This document shows positions 54,031 to 61,769 of a DNA stretch of 64,000 bases, piece after piece. Numbering within the stretch: position 1 is the first letter of the stretch; the number at the start of each line of letters is the position of its first letter. Position numbers and translations under genes: made by a program. Location: the NCBI GenBank assembly GCA_046290815.1, contig JBKBUF010000016.1:1-64000 (forward strand), written 5' to 3'. The stretch comes from JBKBUF01 sp046290815 (GTDB lineage Bacteria > Bacteroidota > Bacteroidia > Cytophagales > Cytophagaceae). The notes under the pieces were generated by a model. The model saw nothing but the letters and a program-made list of their open reading frames with translations, was not told the origin of the DNA and did not search any database.

Positions 54031-54061
54031 GACAGTAGAGACGCCATGCGTAGCGTCTGTC
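54031..54061. repeat. Palindromic element with AGACGC/GCGTCT arms
   Basis: AGACGC (54039-54044) and GCGTCT (54053-54058) around CATGCGTA; outer bases GACA and TGTC also pair loosely. GC-rich and unlike its surroundings; possibly a dispersed REP-like element or a terminator without a T run. Confidence 0.5.
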
Positions 54062-54149
54062 AGATCAGGATAAAGGCAATATCCAGATGGTTACACCTGA
54101 AGTCATAGATTAGCTATACATTATATATAAATTAACCAGACCAAAAATT

Positions 54150-54821
54150 ATGAAATCAAAATTATTCACCCTTATAATCGGCTTGCTTGTCACTGTTTAT
54201 GGGAATGCACAAATGTCCTATACTCCGTCTGAAAAGAAAGCTATGGATGCTTTGCAGGAGAAGATTACCTCTTTCAAAAAAGCTTCCAATGATAGTATGT
54301 TTGTGGTGGGAAATAGCGATAAAGGATTTTACTATGTAAGTTTCCACAGCGGAGATCAGAAAGAAGACATTGATAAAGAAATTTTCTCTGCCAAAGTAGG
54401 AGATGTGGTTGGGCCATTCAGAGGAGATACATTCTGCTATATTTTTAAAGTCGTTGCATTCAGTGATACTTTAAATCGTGCTAAGGCCAACCTTATTCAC
54501 TTTAAACCGAAGGAATTTAAAAGCCAGCAAGAGCTCGATAAAACAATTGAAAAATATCTTGATGCTTTGAGAAAAGGCAAAGATGTATTTGCCATGGCAG
54601 TGAAAGAAGACCAGAAGCTGAGCTTAAAGAAAAAAGACCTGGGTTGGTATTGGGAAACAATCTCAGAGGAGAAAGAATACTTTAATGAAGTGTTCAGTAC
54701 AAAGAAAGGTGATCCCTTGTTGATCAAAAACAGCCAGGGTATATTTTTTCTGGATGTGGTGGAAGAGAAAAAGCCTGCTGCATTTAAAGTGATGTTGATA
54801 CCGGTGGTTAAGAAGATATAA
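54150..54821 (+). CDS. Parvulin-like peptidyl-prolyl isomerase domain protein
   Basis: 223 residues. Signal peptide ending at GNAQM. Residues ~60-115 resemble the tail of one rotamase repeat (FYYVSFHSGDQK, EIFSAKVGDVVGPFRGDTFCYIFKV). Residues ~117-215 form a second repeat with KANLIHFK, FAMAVKEDQKLSLKKKDLGWYWE and FNEVFSTKKGDPLLIKNSQGIFFLDV, as in SurA/PpiC parvulin domains. Probably a periplasmic folding helper; some active-site residues of parvulins are not obvious. Single gene. Confidence 0.75.
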   Translation: MKSKLFTLIIGLLVTVYGNAQMSYTPSEKKAMDALQEKITSFKKASNDSMFVVGNSDKGFYYVSFHSGDQKEDIDKEIFSAKVGDVVGPFRGDTFCYIFKVVAFSDTLNRAKANLIHFKPKEFKSQQELDKTIEKYLDALRKGKDVFAMAVKEDQKLSLKKKDLGWYWETISEEKEYFNEVFSTKKGDPLLIKNSQGIFFLDVVEEKKPAAFKVMLIPVVKKI

Positions 54822-54878
54822 AGTGTCTGAATCACGGAGGAAAGGATTTGGGGATTACACGGAGGAATAGAGGAAACT

Positions 54879-54899
54879 CGAAATACGAAATTCGAAATT
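54879..54899. repeat. CGAAATT heptad array, three copies
   Basis: CGAAATA, CGAAATT, CGAAATT without gaps, 58 bases after the stop of the 54150 gene. Confidence 0.7.
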
Positions 54900-55079
54900 C
54901 CAATCTTGAAACTCAACGGGGGCAACTACTGTTTAACTTAACCGTCTTTGCGAAGCACGGGACACAGGAACTCTGGATTGTAAAGGTAAAGTCATTTTTT
55001 ATATGATACGGTAAGAAATGCTGAAGCAATCTGGCAAAATCTCCCAGTCATTTATACAGGTTTGATGTTTTTAACAAAG

Positions 55080-55133
55080 TTCCAGACATCTTTTCCTTAA
55101 GTCAGGAGGATGTGTCTGGAATTTTTATTTTTA
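55080..55133 (+). terminator. Orphan terminator-like hairpin
   Basis: TTCCAGACA (55080-55088) pairs perfectly with TGTCTGGAA (55113-55121), with a second small stem TCCT/AGGA inside, then ATTTTTATTTTTA. It is ~260 bases beyond the nearest upstream stop, so it may end an untranslated transcript. Confidence 0.6.
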
Positions 55134-55231
55134 TATATTATACCTTGAAGATATTTCATTCCCTGGCCGGAACATTTGTAAAATCATTCGTCTAACTAAA
55201 GAAGCTGAATAAATACAAATCGAAATCTCAA

Positions 55232-55708
55232 ATGAAAAGCCGTGCTTTAATCGTATTTTCTTGCCTTTTCTTTTTCTCCTGCAGCCGTTTTGAAGAGGGG
55301 CCGATGGTAAGTTTCAGGAGTGTAGATAATAGAATTGCAGGCATGTGGAGGGTGGAATCTTTTAGAATGAACGGAGTTGATTCCATGGAGTTTTTAAGGA
55401 GAAATAAATTGGATGGTGGCTGGGATATCTACAAGCAGCAGTATTCCTCAAATCGACCATTATACATTCGAAATTCCAGTCCTTACTTATATCGGGTGTT
55501 TTGGGCTTCTGATAAATCTAATCATTCTGCTTATATAAATTTTCATTTTCAATTAAGGGAAAAGAATAGGCAGACTGAAATCAGTTATGATACGGTTGAT
55601 TGGGTATTTAAAAATACCTGGCTTATTTTAAGGCTTAAGGAAAATGAAATGAAAATAACCACAGATTGGCAAGGAAACAGATATGATATGCATTTTAAGC
55701 CGTATTGA
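55232..55708 (+). CDS. Small lipoprotein of unknown function
   Basis: 158 residues. Lipoprotein signal ends at Cys in FFFSCSRFEEG. The sequence then runs IAGMWRVESFRMNG...EISYDTVDWVFKNTWLILRLK, which recalls the lipocalin-like layout (W at the start, beta strands, terminal LRLK strand), but the match is weak. Function not known. Confidence 0.7.
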   Translation: MKSRALIVFSCLFFFSCSRFEEGPMVSFRSVDNRIAGMWRVESFRMNGVDSMEFLRRNKLDGGWDIYKQQYSSNRPLYIRNSSPYLYRVFWASDKSNHSAYINFHFQLREKNRQTEISYDTVDWVFKNTWLILRLKENEMKITTDWQGNRYDMHFKPY

Positions 55709-55716
55709 TTATAAGA

Positions 55717-55920
55717 GAGATATTTACCAGATCGCTTCAGCATTGCTTGCAGAAATCAATGGAGAAGACTTCTGCCAGCTAAATATATTTTAAATGTCTT
55801 CTATGCTTCGCGATGACGGGGAGATTTTTACCTGATCGTTTCAGCATTCTTGCCGATGGCAATGGAGAAGATTTCAGTCAGCTAAATATTTTAAATTTAT
55901 CCTATGCTTCGCTATGACAG
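55717..55920. repeat. Imperfect ~102-bp tandem duplication, REP-like
   Basis: Copy 1 (55717-55818) and copy 2 (55819-55920) share order and most bases: GAGAT.TTTACC, GATCG.TTCAGCATT, CAATGGAGAAGA, CAGCTAAATAT, CTATGCTTCGC.ATGAC. The flanks TGCTTCGC-ATGAC and GATCGCTTCAG resemble the GTCATTGCGAAGCA...TGAAGCAATC dispersed repeats known in Bacteroidota. Confidence 0.8.
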
Positions 55921-56071
55921 TTCTATCCACCAGGCATAGCTTACCTACCTTTAGCCGAAGGCTTTCTTTGCGTTCTCTGCGTTTATCTTTATTTTTCTTT
56001 GCGTGAAATTTCTTATGGTTTGAATCTTGGTTGGGACGATGAAATTTTACAATCTGCTGCTGTTGTTCTTT

Positions 56072-56099
56072 CGAATTTCGGATTTCTAGATTCGAATTT
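56072..56099. repeat. CGAATTT heptad array, four copies
   Basis: CGAATTT, CGGATTT, CTAGATT and CGAATTT in perfect register inside the convergent repeat region. Confidence 0.7.
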
Positions 56100-56182
56100 A
56101 CATGCCTTCAGTTTTCCCATGCTAAATATCAGATCCCTCCTGCGTCGTCGGGATAACGGGTTATAGTTAACCACAGCACTCA

Positions 56183-56217
56183 CATTCAGCATTCAACATT
56201 CCTCATTCAACATTCTA
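56183..56217. repeat. CATTCAA heptad array, five copies, over a stop codon
   Basis: CATTCAG, CATTCAA, CATTCCT, CATTCAA and CATTCTA; the last overlaps the stop of the 56215 gene. The unit matches that at 26860-26907. Confidence 0.8.
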
Positions 56218-56694
56218 CTTAATGTATTCCTTCCTCCTCAATATGGTCTCAGTAAATTTCACATCATTCTCTGAGTTGAAAATTTTAAAAGGAAGATGGA
56301 TGAACTGGGCTTTGTTCATATACAACAGGAAGTAATCTTTACCTTTCTCAGCGCTTTTGATCATGTTCCATTGTACAGGACTTCCCTGTTTTGGATTTAG
56401 TTTTATCAGAACCTGTCTGCTGTCAATTTCATAAGACAACTTGTCGAACATAAACTGGTTTTGCGGAAGTTGCGTAACGCCTGCAAATTGTATTGCCCAG
56501 AAGAGGATATAACCTATGGCGACTACAAGGGCTGTGATGATAAACCACCATTTATAAGTGGGAAAAATAAATGCGATGCAGCCAAGTGCTATTGGTCCGA
56601 ATATATACCACCACTGTTTTTTTAATAAGCCCATAAGCGCAAGTTTCACATATTCATTTTTGGGCAGTTGATACTTTCTTGTTTTAACAATCAT
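56215..56694 (-). CDS. YcxB-like membrane protein
   Basis: 159 residues. Two closely spaced membrane helices (about 30-70) in a small N-terminal part, then a C-terminal YcxB-like beta domain (FMFDKLSYEIDSRQVLIKLN...QWNMIKSAEKGKDYFLLYMNKAQFIHLPFKIF). The family has no known function. It starts 22 bases after nadC on the same strand and is probably co-transcribed with it. Confidence 0.75.
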   Translation of the reverse strand: MIVKTRKYQLPKNEYVKLALMGLLKKQWWYIFGPIALGCIAFIFPTYKWWFIITALVVAIGYILFWAIQFAGVTQLPQNQFMFDKLSYEIDSRQVLIKLNPKQGSPVQWNMIKSAEKGKDYFLLYMNKAQFIHLPFKIFNSENDVKFTETILRRKEYIK

Positions 56695-56716
56695 TTCCTT
56701 CTACGTTTCTTTATAT

Positions 56717-57574
56717 TTATTTCTTAATAGCTTTTAAACTTAAGTCAAGACTCTTTACGGAGTGGGTAAGAGCTCCAACCGATATGTAATCAACTCCGGT
56801 TGATGCAATTGCTGCAATAGTCTCTTCAGTAATTCCTCCTGAAGCTTCTGTTTCATATTGTTTGTTTATCAGTGCTACGGCCTCCTTTAAAGTTGGAATA
56901 TCCATGTTGTCAAGCATAATTCTGTCTATCCCTCCCACCTTAAGCACCTGTTTTATTTCTTCAAGATTTCTGGTTTCCACTTCTATCTTTAGTTTTTTTC
57001 CTGTGCGTACGAGATAGTCTTTTGTTGCTTTTATGGCCTTTTCAATTCCACCGGCAAAGTCCACATGGTTGTCTTTGAGTATTATCATGTCAAACAAGCC
57101 GAACCGGTGGTTGATTCCGCCACCGATGGCCACAGCCCATTTCTCCGGAAGACGAAAATTTGGGGTAGTTTTCCTGGTGTCAAGCAGCTTGCATCCTGTG
57201 TGTTGGATCAGTTGATTCAGCTTGAAAGTTTTGGTGGCAATGCCGCTCATTCTTTGCATGCAATTCAGCACAAGTCTTTCCGCCAGCAGGATAGAGCGTG
57301 CATTTCCCTCAACATCCAGCACTATGTCCCCATATTTTATCGCTGAACCATCTTTGATATGAATGTTTACCTTAAGGTTTTTATTTACCCTGGCGAAAAT
57401 TATTTCAGCCAATTCAACTCCTGCAACAATTCCATTGTCCTTTACAAGCAACTGAGCTTTGTTTTCTTCATTTGCCGGTATAGAGGCAAGAGAAGAATGG
57501 TCGCCGTCACCGACATCTTCCTGCAAGGCCGCATCTATAAAATCATTAATCGCTTGTTTGTTCAGATAATTCAC
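56717..57574 (-). CDS. nadC: Nicotinate-nucleotide pyrophosphorylase (quinolinate phosphoribosyltransferase)
   Basis: 285 residues, normal length. It has the N-terminal DAALQEDVGDGDHSS, the active-site stretch ERLVLNCMQRMSGIAT, TRKTTPNFR, AIGGGINHRFGLFDMILIKDNH-type core (here FDMIILKDNH) and the barrel end ASGGITEETI...VGALTHSVKSLDLSL. It joins quinolinate to PRPP giving nicotinate mononucleotide. Together with haaO-kynU-kmo at 27.8-31 kb this supplies the last steps of kynurenine-route NAD synthesis. Confidence 0.96.
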   Translation of the reverse strand: MNYLNKQAINDFIDAALQEDVGDGDHSSLASIPANEENKAQLLVKDNGIVAGVELAEIIFARVNKNLKVNIHIKDGSAIKYGDIVLDVEGNARSILLAERLVLNCMQRMSGIATKTFKLNQLIQHTGCKLLDTRKTTPNFRLPEKWAVAIGGGINHRFGLFDMIILKDNHVDFAGGIEKAIKATKDYLVRTGKKLKIEVETRNLEEIKQVLKVGGIDRIMLDNMDIPTLKEAVALINKQYETEASGGITEETIAAIASTGVDYISVGALTHSVKSLDLSLKAIKK

Positions 57575-57585
57575 GGGGCAAAAAT

Positions 57586-57613
57586 AAAAAAAGCTCTGAA
57601 GAAACTTCAGAGC
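57586..57613 (-). terminator. Terminator of the 57640 gene, just before nadC
   Basis: Perfect 9-bp stem GCTCTGAAG / CTTCAGAGC with a 3-nt loop; on the minus strand a T run follows. Confidence 0.9.
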
Positions 57614-57639
57614 CTATGAGAAATTTGCGTTATTATATA

Positions 57640-58044
57640 TTACTCTTCAAAAACTATTGAATCAATCATATCGGAGCCTTTAAACTGCTTCACCACCACT
57701 ATTACCCTGAACGAGCCTCCGGAATAATTATATTTACCTATAGCATATTTCATGCCATGATTAGAAGTTCCCTGGTGTACAAACTGAAAATCAACAGGTG
57801 AGTACTTTTTGAAAAAATCTTTCAGTACAAATTCTGCCTGCGTTTTGCTGTAGCTGGCCTTTTCTTCTCCTTTAAAACCTAATTCTATGATATCATTAAA
57901 ATATCTGGAAAGCTCTTTTGAGTTGGCGGTTTTAATTGCAATTTTGCTGCTTTCCAAAACATCTCCGGTCTGAGCAAGCGCTGAGCCTGAGAAATAGCAG
58001 CTTAGTGCAAGGAGAAATACAAAAAGGGGGAACCTGATCTTCAT
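57640..58044 (-). CDS. DUF4783 secreted protein
   Basis: 134 residues. Signal peptide ending at GSALAQ, then an NTF2-like alpha+beta domain (AIKTANSKELSRYFNDIIELGFKG..., FSRTQAEFVLKDFF-type segment, HQGTSNHGMKYAIGKY). This is the DUF4783 pattern, found in Bacteroidota only as far as I know. Function unknown. It is separated from nadC by a terminator, so it is its own transcript. Confidence 0.85.
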   Translation of the reverse strand: MKIRFPLFVFLLALSCYFSGSALAQTGDVLESSKIAIKTANSKELSRYFNDIIELGFKGEEKASYSKTQAEFVLKDFFKKYSPVDFQFVHQGTSNHGMKYAIGKYNYSGGSFRVIVVVKQFKGSDMIDSIVFEE

Positions 58045-58213
58045 TAGATATACACTATCTTTGTTTTGTAAGTTAAGCTAAAACTATGCCAATAATATAA
58101 ATTGAAAAAGTTTTATTTTTGTTTTTTCAATATTTGTAAAGGCTAATTCGGTAAACGCATTAATTCTATTTGTATATATACGATTTTGATTTTTAATAAA
58201 GAACTAAAAAGAG

Positions 58214-59734
58214 ATGAATAAAAAAGTAATACTGATGATCCTGGATGGATGGGGAATCGGTACCAACCCGGAGGTTTCAGCCATAGCAAAGGCAAAGACT
58301 GATTTTATTGATTCATTATACACCAAATATCCTCATTCTAAACTGGAGGCATCAGGACTGGCAGTTGGATTGCCTCCCGGACAAATGGGGAATTCTGAAG
58401 TAGGACATATGAACCTGGGTGCCGGGCGTGTGGTTTATCAGGATCTGGTAAGGATAAATAAAGCCGTCGAGGAAAAGACGCTTCAGAATGAAGCTGTTCT
58501 TAAAGACGCCATTGAATATGCAAAAGCAAATAACAAAAAGCTACACCTGATCGGATTGGTATCTGATGGTGGTGTGCATTCTCATATCAATCATTTGAAA
58601 GGACTATGTACAATTGCTGCGGAGAATGGTCTGAAAAATGTTTTCATCCATGCCTTTACAGATGGAAGAGATACCGACCCTAAAGGAGGTCTAGATTACC
58701 TGGCGGACCTGCAGGCTCATCTCAATAAGTCAACCGGCGAAATTGCCAGCGTGATAGGAAGGTATTATTCTATGGACAGAGACAACAGATGGGAAAGGGT
58801 GAAGCTTGCTTATGACCTTATGGTAAAAGGTGAGGGTAAAAAAGTGAATGACGTACATGCTGCAGTGCGTGCTTCATATGAAGAAGGTGTTACAGATGAA
58901 TTTATAAAGCCAGTAGTTAAGGTAAATGCTTCAGGAAATCCGGTGGCAGTAATTGCAGAAGGAGATGTGGTAATATGTTTCAATTTCAGAACTGACAGAG
59001 GAAGGGAGATAACCATTGCGCTTACCCAGAAGGATTTCCCTGAACATGGCATGAAGCCTCTCAATCTTTACTATGTTACCATGACGAATTATGATGATAC
59101 ATTTAAGAATGTTAAGGTAATATTTGATAAAGATAATCTGAGTAATACCCTTGGAGAGGTGTTGGCAGCAGCGGGTAAAAAGCAAATAAGAATAGCAGAG
59201 ACAGAAAAGTACCCTCACGTGACCTTCTTTTTCTCAGGCGGACGTGAAGAGCCGTTTACAGGAGAGACCAGGTTGCTTTGTCCCTCTCCGAAAGTAGCTA
59301 CTTATGATTTAAAACCTGAAATGAGTGCATTTGAAATCAGAGACACCATTATTCCTCAGATACAAAAAGGGGAAGTGGATTTTGTATGTTTGAATTTTGC
59401 AAATCCGGACATGGTAGGGCATACCGGTGTATTTGAAGCTGCAGTAAAAGCATGTGAAACGGTTAATGATTGTACAGAGGCAATTGTAATAGAAGCTTTG
59501 AAAAATAACTATACATTAATCATTATCGCTGACCATGGAAATGCCGATATGATGATCAATGAAGATGGCAGTCCAAATACAGCACACACTACCAATCTGG
59601 TTCCATGTATTCTGGTAGATAATAATTACAGTAAGCCGATAAAAAATGGCAAGCTTGGTGATATTGCCCCTACCATTCTTGAACTGATAGGTGTAAAGCA
59701 GCCGGCAGAGATGACCGGAGTGAGTTTATTGTAA
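58214..59734 (+). CDS. gpmI: 2,3-bisphosphoglycerate-independent phosphoglycerate mutase
   Basis: 506 residues, normal length. Alkaline phosphatase-like fold: VILMILDGWG at the start; phosphoserine S61 in GQMGNSEVGHMNLGAGR; HAFTDGRDTDP; FNFRTDRGREI; NPDMVGHTG and ADHGNADMM for the two Mn ions. It interconverts 3- and 2-phosphoglycerate in glycolysis. It stands alone, followed by a 700-base gap. Confidence 0.97.
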   Translation: MNKKVILMILDGWGIGTNPEVSAIAKAKTDFIDSLYTKYPHSKLEASGLAVGLPPGQMGNSEVGHMNLGAGRVVYQDLVRINKAVEEKTLQNEAVLKDAIEYAKANNKKLHLIGLVSDGGVHSHINHLKGLCTIAAENGLKNVFIHAFTDGRDTDPKGGLDYLADLQAHLNKSTGEIASVIGRYYSMDRDNRWERVKLAYDLMVKGEGKKVNDVHAAVRASYEEGVTDEFIKPVVKVNASGNPVAVIAEGDVVICFNFRTDRGREITIALTQKDFPEHGMKPLNLYYVTMTNYDDTFKNVKVIFDKDNLSNTLGEVLAAAGKKQIRIAETEKYPHVTFFFSGGREEPFTGETRLLCPSPKVATYDLKPEMSAFEIRDTIIPQIQKGEVDFVCLNFANPDMVGHTGVFEAAVKACETVNDCTEAIVIEALKNNYTLIIIADHGNADMMINEDGSPNTAHTTNLVPCILVDNNYSKPIKNGKLGDIAPTILELIGVKQPAEMTGVSLL

Positions 59735-59820
59735 TAAATATTGTGTCAAAATATGACTGAGCCCGCGATGGAGGGCATGGTTAGGGTCAAAGAAAAAGCT
59801 TTTTAGAAAAAGTCCCCACA

Positions 59821-59843
59821 AGCCGGTTAAGGCTTAATTGGCT
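59821..59843 (+). terminator. Hairpin downstream of gpmI
   Basis: AGCCGGTTAA-GGC-TTAATTGGCT: ten pairs with two G-T wobbles, followed by TTATTCT. Weak T tract, so terminator function is only probable. Confidence 0.45.
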
Positions 59844-60151
59844 TTATTCTAAATGGCTTTTTCATTTTTTAGGAGATGTCTTTATCGTTATTTTTTCTTC
59901 CGGGTCTTAAGAATTGTCTGTTTATCCGTATTTCCAACAAGATCCGCATTTGTTGCTTTGATTTTTGACCTGTTTTATCTGAAATGAACAAAAAATTTTA
60001 AAAAGCAGCTAAAATTTTAGCCTATTTTGTCTGAATATTATTTTTTTTATAAATTTCCCCTTTAAATTTTAACCACATATCGGAAAAATTCAATAAAACT
60101 GCTTGATTTCTCAGTCATTCCCCCATAATTCATTATTAAATCCTATTTCTT

Positions 60152-60190
60152 CCCGGCCAGAATTAAATTGGACTTTTCTAATCGGCCGGG
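60152..60190. promoter_or_regulatory. CCCGGCC/GGCCGGG inverted repeat upstream of the porin
   Basis: 7-bp all-GC arms around a 25-nt AT-rich loop in an otherwise very AT-rich stretch, 12 bases before a -7-like TATATTTA. An operator is the simplest reading. Confidence 0.45.
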
Positions 60191-60438
60191 ACTTTTAGTG
60201 GTATATTTACGTATTTTCCGCAATTGTACTAAACTAAGTAATTTTGTAAAAAAACCTAAAATTTAGCTATTTGGCTATAATTTCTTTGTATTTTTTGAAT
60301 CCACGATTTGCATCTTAAAAAAATGTACGTATATTTACTTAAGTTTAATTATATAAATATTCCTATGTAAATACACAGAATTATTTAAGCCTTTACTTAC
60401 AACCTTTATAAATTATTTACTAACTAAAAAACAAGATT

Positions 60439-61635
60439 ATGCGTAAATTACCCTTACTAATCATGGCATTCCTGAGTGTATTGACCGTACTTGCTCAGGA
60501 TACAACAAAAACAGAATCAGGGAAACTCACCTTATCAGGATATGTAGATGCCTACTATACTTATAATTTCAACAGACCTCCACACCAGCCCGGATTAGCC
60601 TGGGAAAATGAGGGTAGAATATTTGATATTAAGCACAACGAGTTTTCTATCGGTCTTGCACAGCTGAAAGCAGACTATACCTTTAAAGGACTTACAGGGG
60701 TAATTGACCTTACATTTGGTCCTAATGCCGCTTTAGGAAACTTCGGTAATGTGCTTGGCGGTGCAGATATTTTCATCAAACAAGCCTACCTTACTTATAA
60801 TGTTACAGAAAAACTTCAGGTAACTGCCGGGCAGTTCGGTACACATATAGGGTATGAGCTTATAGATGCTCCTCTTAATTTTAATTACAGCCTTTCTTAT
60901 CTTTTCGGAAATGGACCTTTCTATCATACCGGAGCCAGAGTAGGGTACTCTTTCAGTGACAAACTTGGCGTTATGGCCGGAATTGTGAACGGTTGGGACG
61001 CTATGTATGACTTTAATAAAAAGAAATCATACATTGCTCAGCTTTATGTTTCTCCCGCAGAAAACTGGGACGTATACATCAACTACATAGGAGGAGACGA
61101 GAAAAATGGTTTGTCTTTCCCAACTATAGGCGCTCCGGGATCTGAAATACCTGATTCCATTAAAACACCATCTCACCTTCTGGATCTTACCACCGGATAT
61201 CAATTAACGGAAAGTTTTAAAGTGGGATTAAACGCTGCTTATGGTTTCGGTACTCTTAAACCATCAGCCACCGCAACCAGCGGGTATGAAAGTGCTTCCT
61301 GGTATGGAGCAGCGCTTTATCTGAACTATTACCTATCTGAAAAATTCGGATTGGGACTTAGAGCAGAACACTTTAATGATAAAGATGGCGTAAGATATGT
61401 GACAGGTTCATTTGCCGGTCCTTTGGCTGCTCTGGGCAAAACAGGTGTGGTAATGAACGAAATTACTTTAACAGGTGATATAAGGCTTGCAGGCGGAAAT
61501 TTCATAGTAAAACCTGAATTCAGAATTGATATCGCTGATTCTGATGTATTTGGAAAATACAAATCTGACGGGACTCCTGAGAAAGCCACTAATATCATGC
61601 CTACTCTTGGGACTGCTTTGATGTATAAATTCTAA
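60439..61635 (+). CDS. Outer membrane beta-barrel porin (BBP2 type)
   Basis: 398 residues. Signal peptide ending at VLAQD, then alternating amphipathic strands: LSGYVDAYYTYNFNRPPHQPGL, NEFSIGLAQLKADYTFKGLTG, KQAYLTYN and a terminal MPTLGTALMYKF with C-terminal Phe. This matches the BBP2 / putative outer-membrane porin family. It should allow passage of small solutes. It has a long upstream region and a strong terminator, so is probably highly expressed and regulated. Confidence 0.85.
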   Translation: MRKLPLLIMAFLSVLTVLAQDTTKTESGKLTLSGYVDAYYTYNFNRPPHQPGLAWENEGRIFDIKHNEFSIGLAQLKADYTFKGLTGVIDLTFGPNAALGNFGNVLGGADIFIKQAYLTYNVTEKLQVTAGQFGTHIGYELIDAPLNFNYSLSYLFGNGPFYHTGARVGYSFSDKLGVMAGIVNGWDAMYDFNKKKSYIAQLYVSPAENWDVYINYIGGDEKNGLSFPTIGAPGSEIPDSIKTPSHLLDLTTGYQLTESFKVGLNAAYGFGTLKPSATATSGYESASWYGAALYLNYYLSEKFGLGLRAEHFNDKDGVRYVTGSFAGPLAALGKTGVVMNEITLTGDIRLAGGNFIVKPEFRIDIADSDVFGKYKSDGTPEKATNIMPTLGTALMYKF

Positions 61636-61708
61636 AATGAATAAAGCACTAACTAGCTTAGTTAGTAAGATGAGCTAGAATATTTTTTCATCTGGTTTAC
61701 AATTTGCA

Positions 61709-61738
61709 CCTGTCCGGGTTCCCGGGCAGGTTTTTTTT
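61709..61738 (+). terminator. Terminator of the porin gene
   Basis: CCTGTCCGGG / CCCGGGCAGG, ten pairs with one G-T, 2-nt loop, eight T. A second 8-bp repeat ACTAACTA-GCT-TAGTTAGT lies just before at 61648-61666. Confidence 0.95.
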
Positions 61739-61769
61739 ATTTAATTTTAGGCCAATAAAAATTTTTCTA

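Larger units (their letters stand above)
54822..55231. other. Gene-free stretch with a heptad array and a strong hairpin
   Basis: 410 bases without a convincing reading frame. Contents seen: CGAAATA/CGAAATT heptads at 54879-54899 and a terminator-like hairpin at 55080-55133. A small RNA ending at that hairpin is possible but not shown. Confidence 0.5.
55709..56214. other. Gene-free convergent region made of repeats
   Basis: About 500 bases between two convergent stops. It holds the 102-bp tandem duplication (55717-55920), a CGAATTT heptad array and a CATTCAA heptad array. No coding potential seen. Confidence 0.6.
59735..60438. other. Long gene-free region between gpmI and the porin
   Basis: 704 bases, very AT-rich, no coding frame. 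A 10-bp hairpin lies at 59821-59843 and a GC hairpin at 60152-60190. TATATTTA at 60202-60209 resembles a -7 box and would give the porin a leader of about 220 nt. Confidence 0.6.

Noticed and set aside
61704..61769. N-terminal extension of PurK from an upstream TTG
   Set aside because: It would translate through the porin terminator hairpin (61709-61738) and add 22 residues not found in PurK; the TTG at 61770 gives the usual start.
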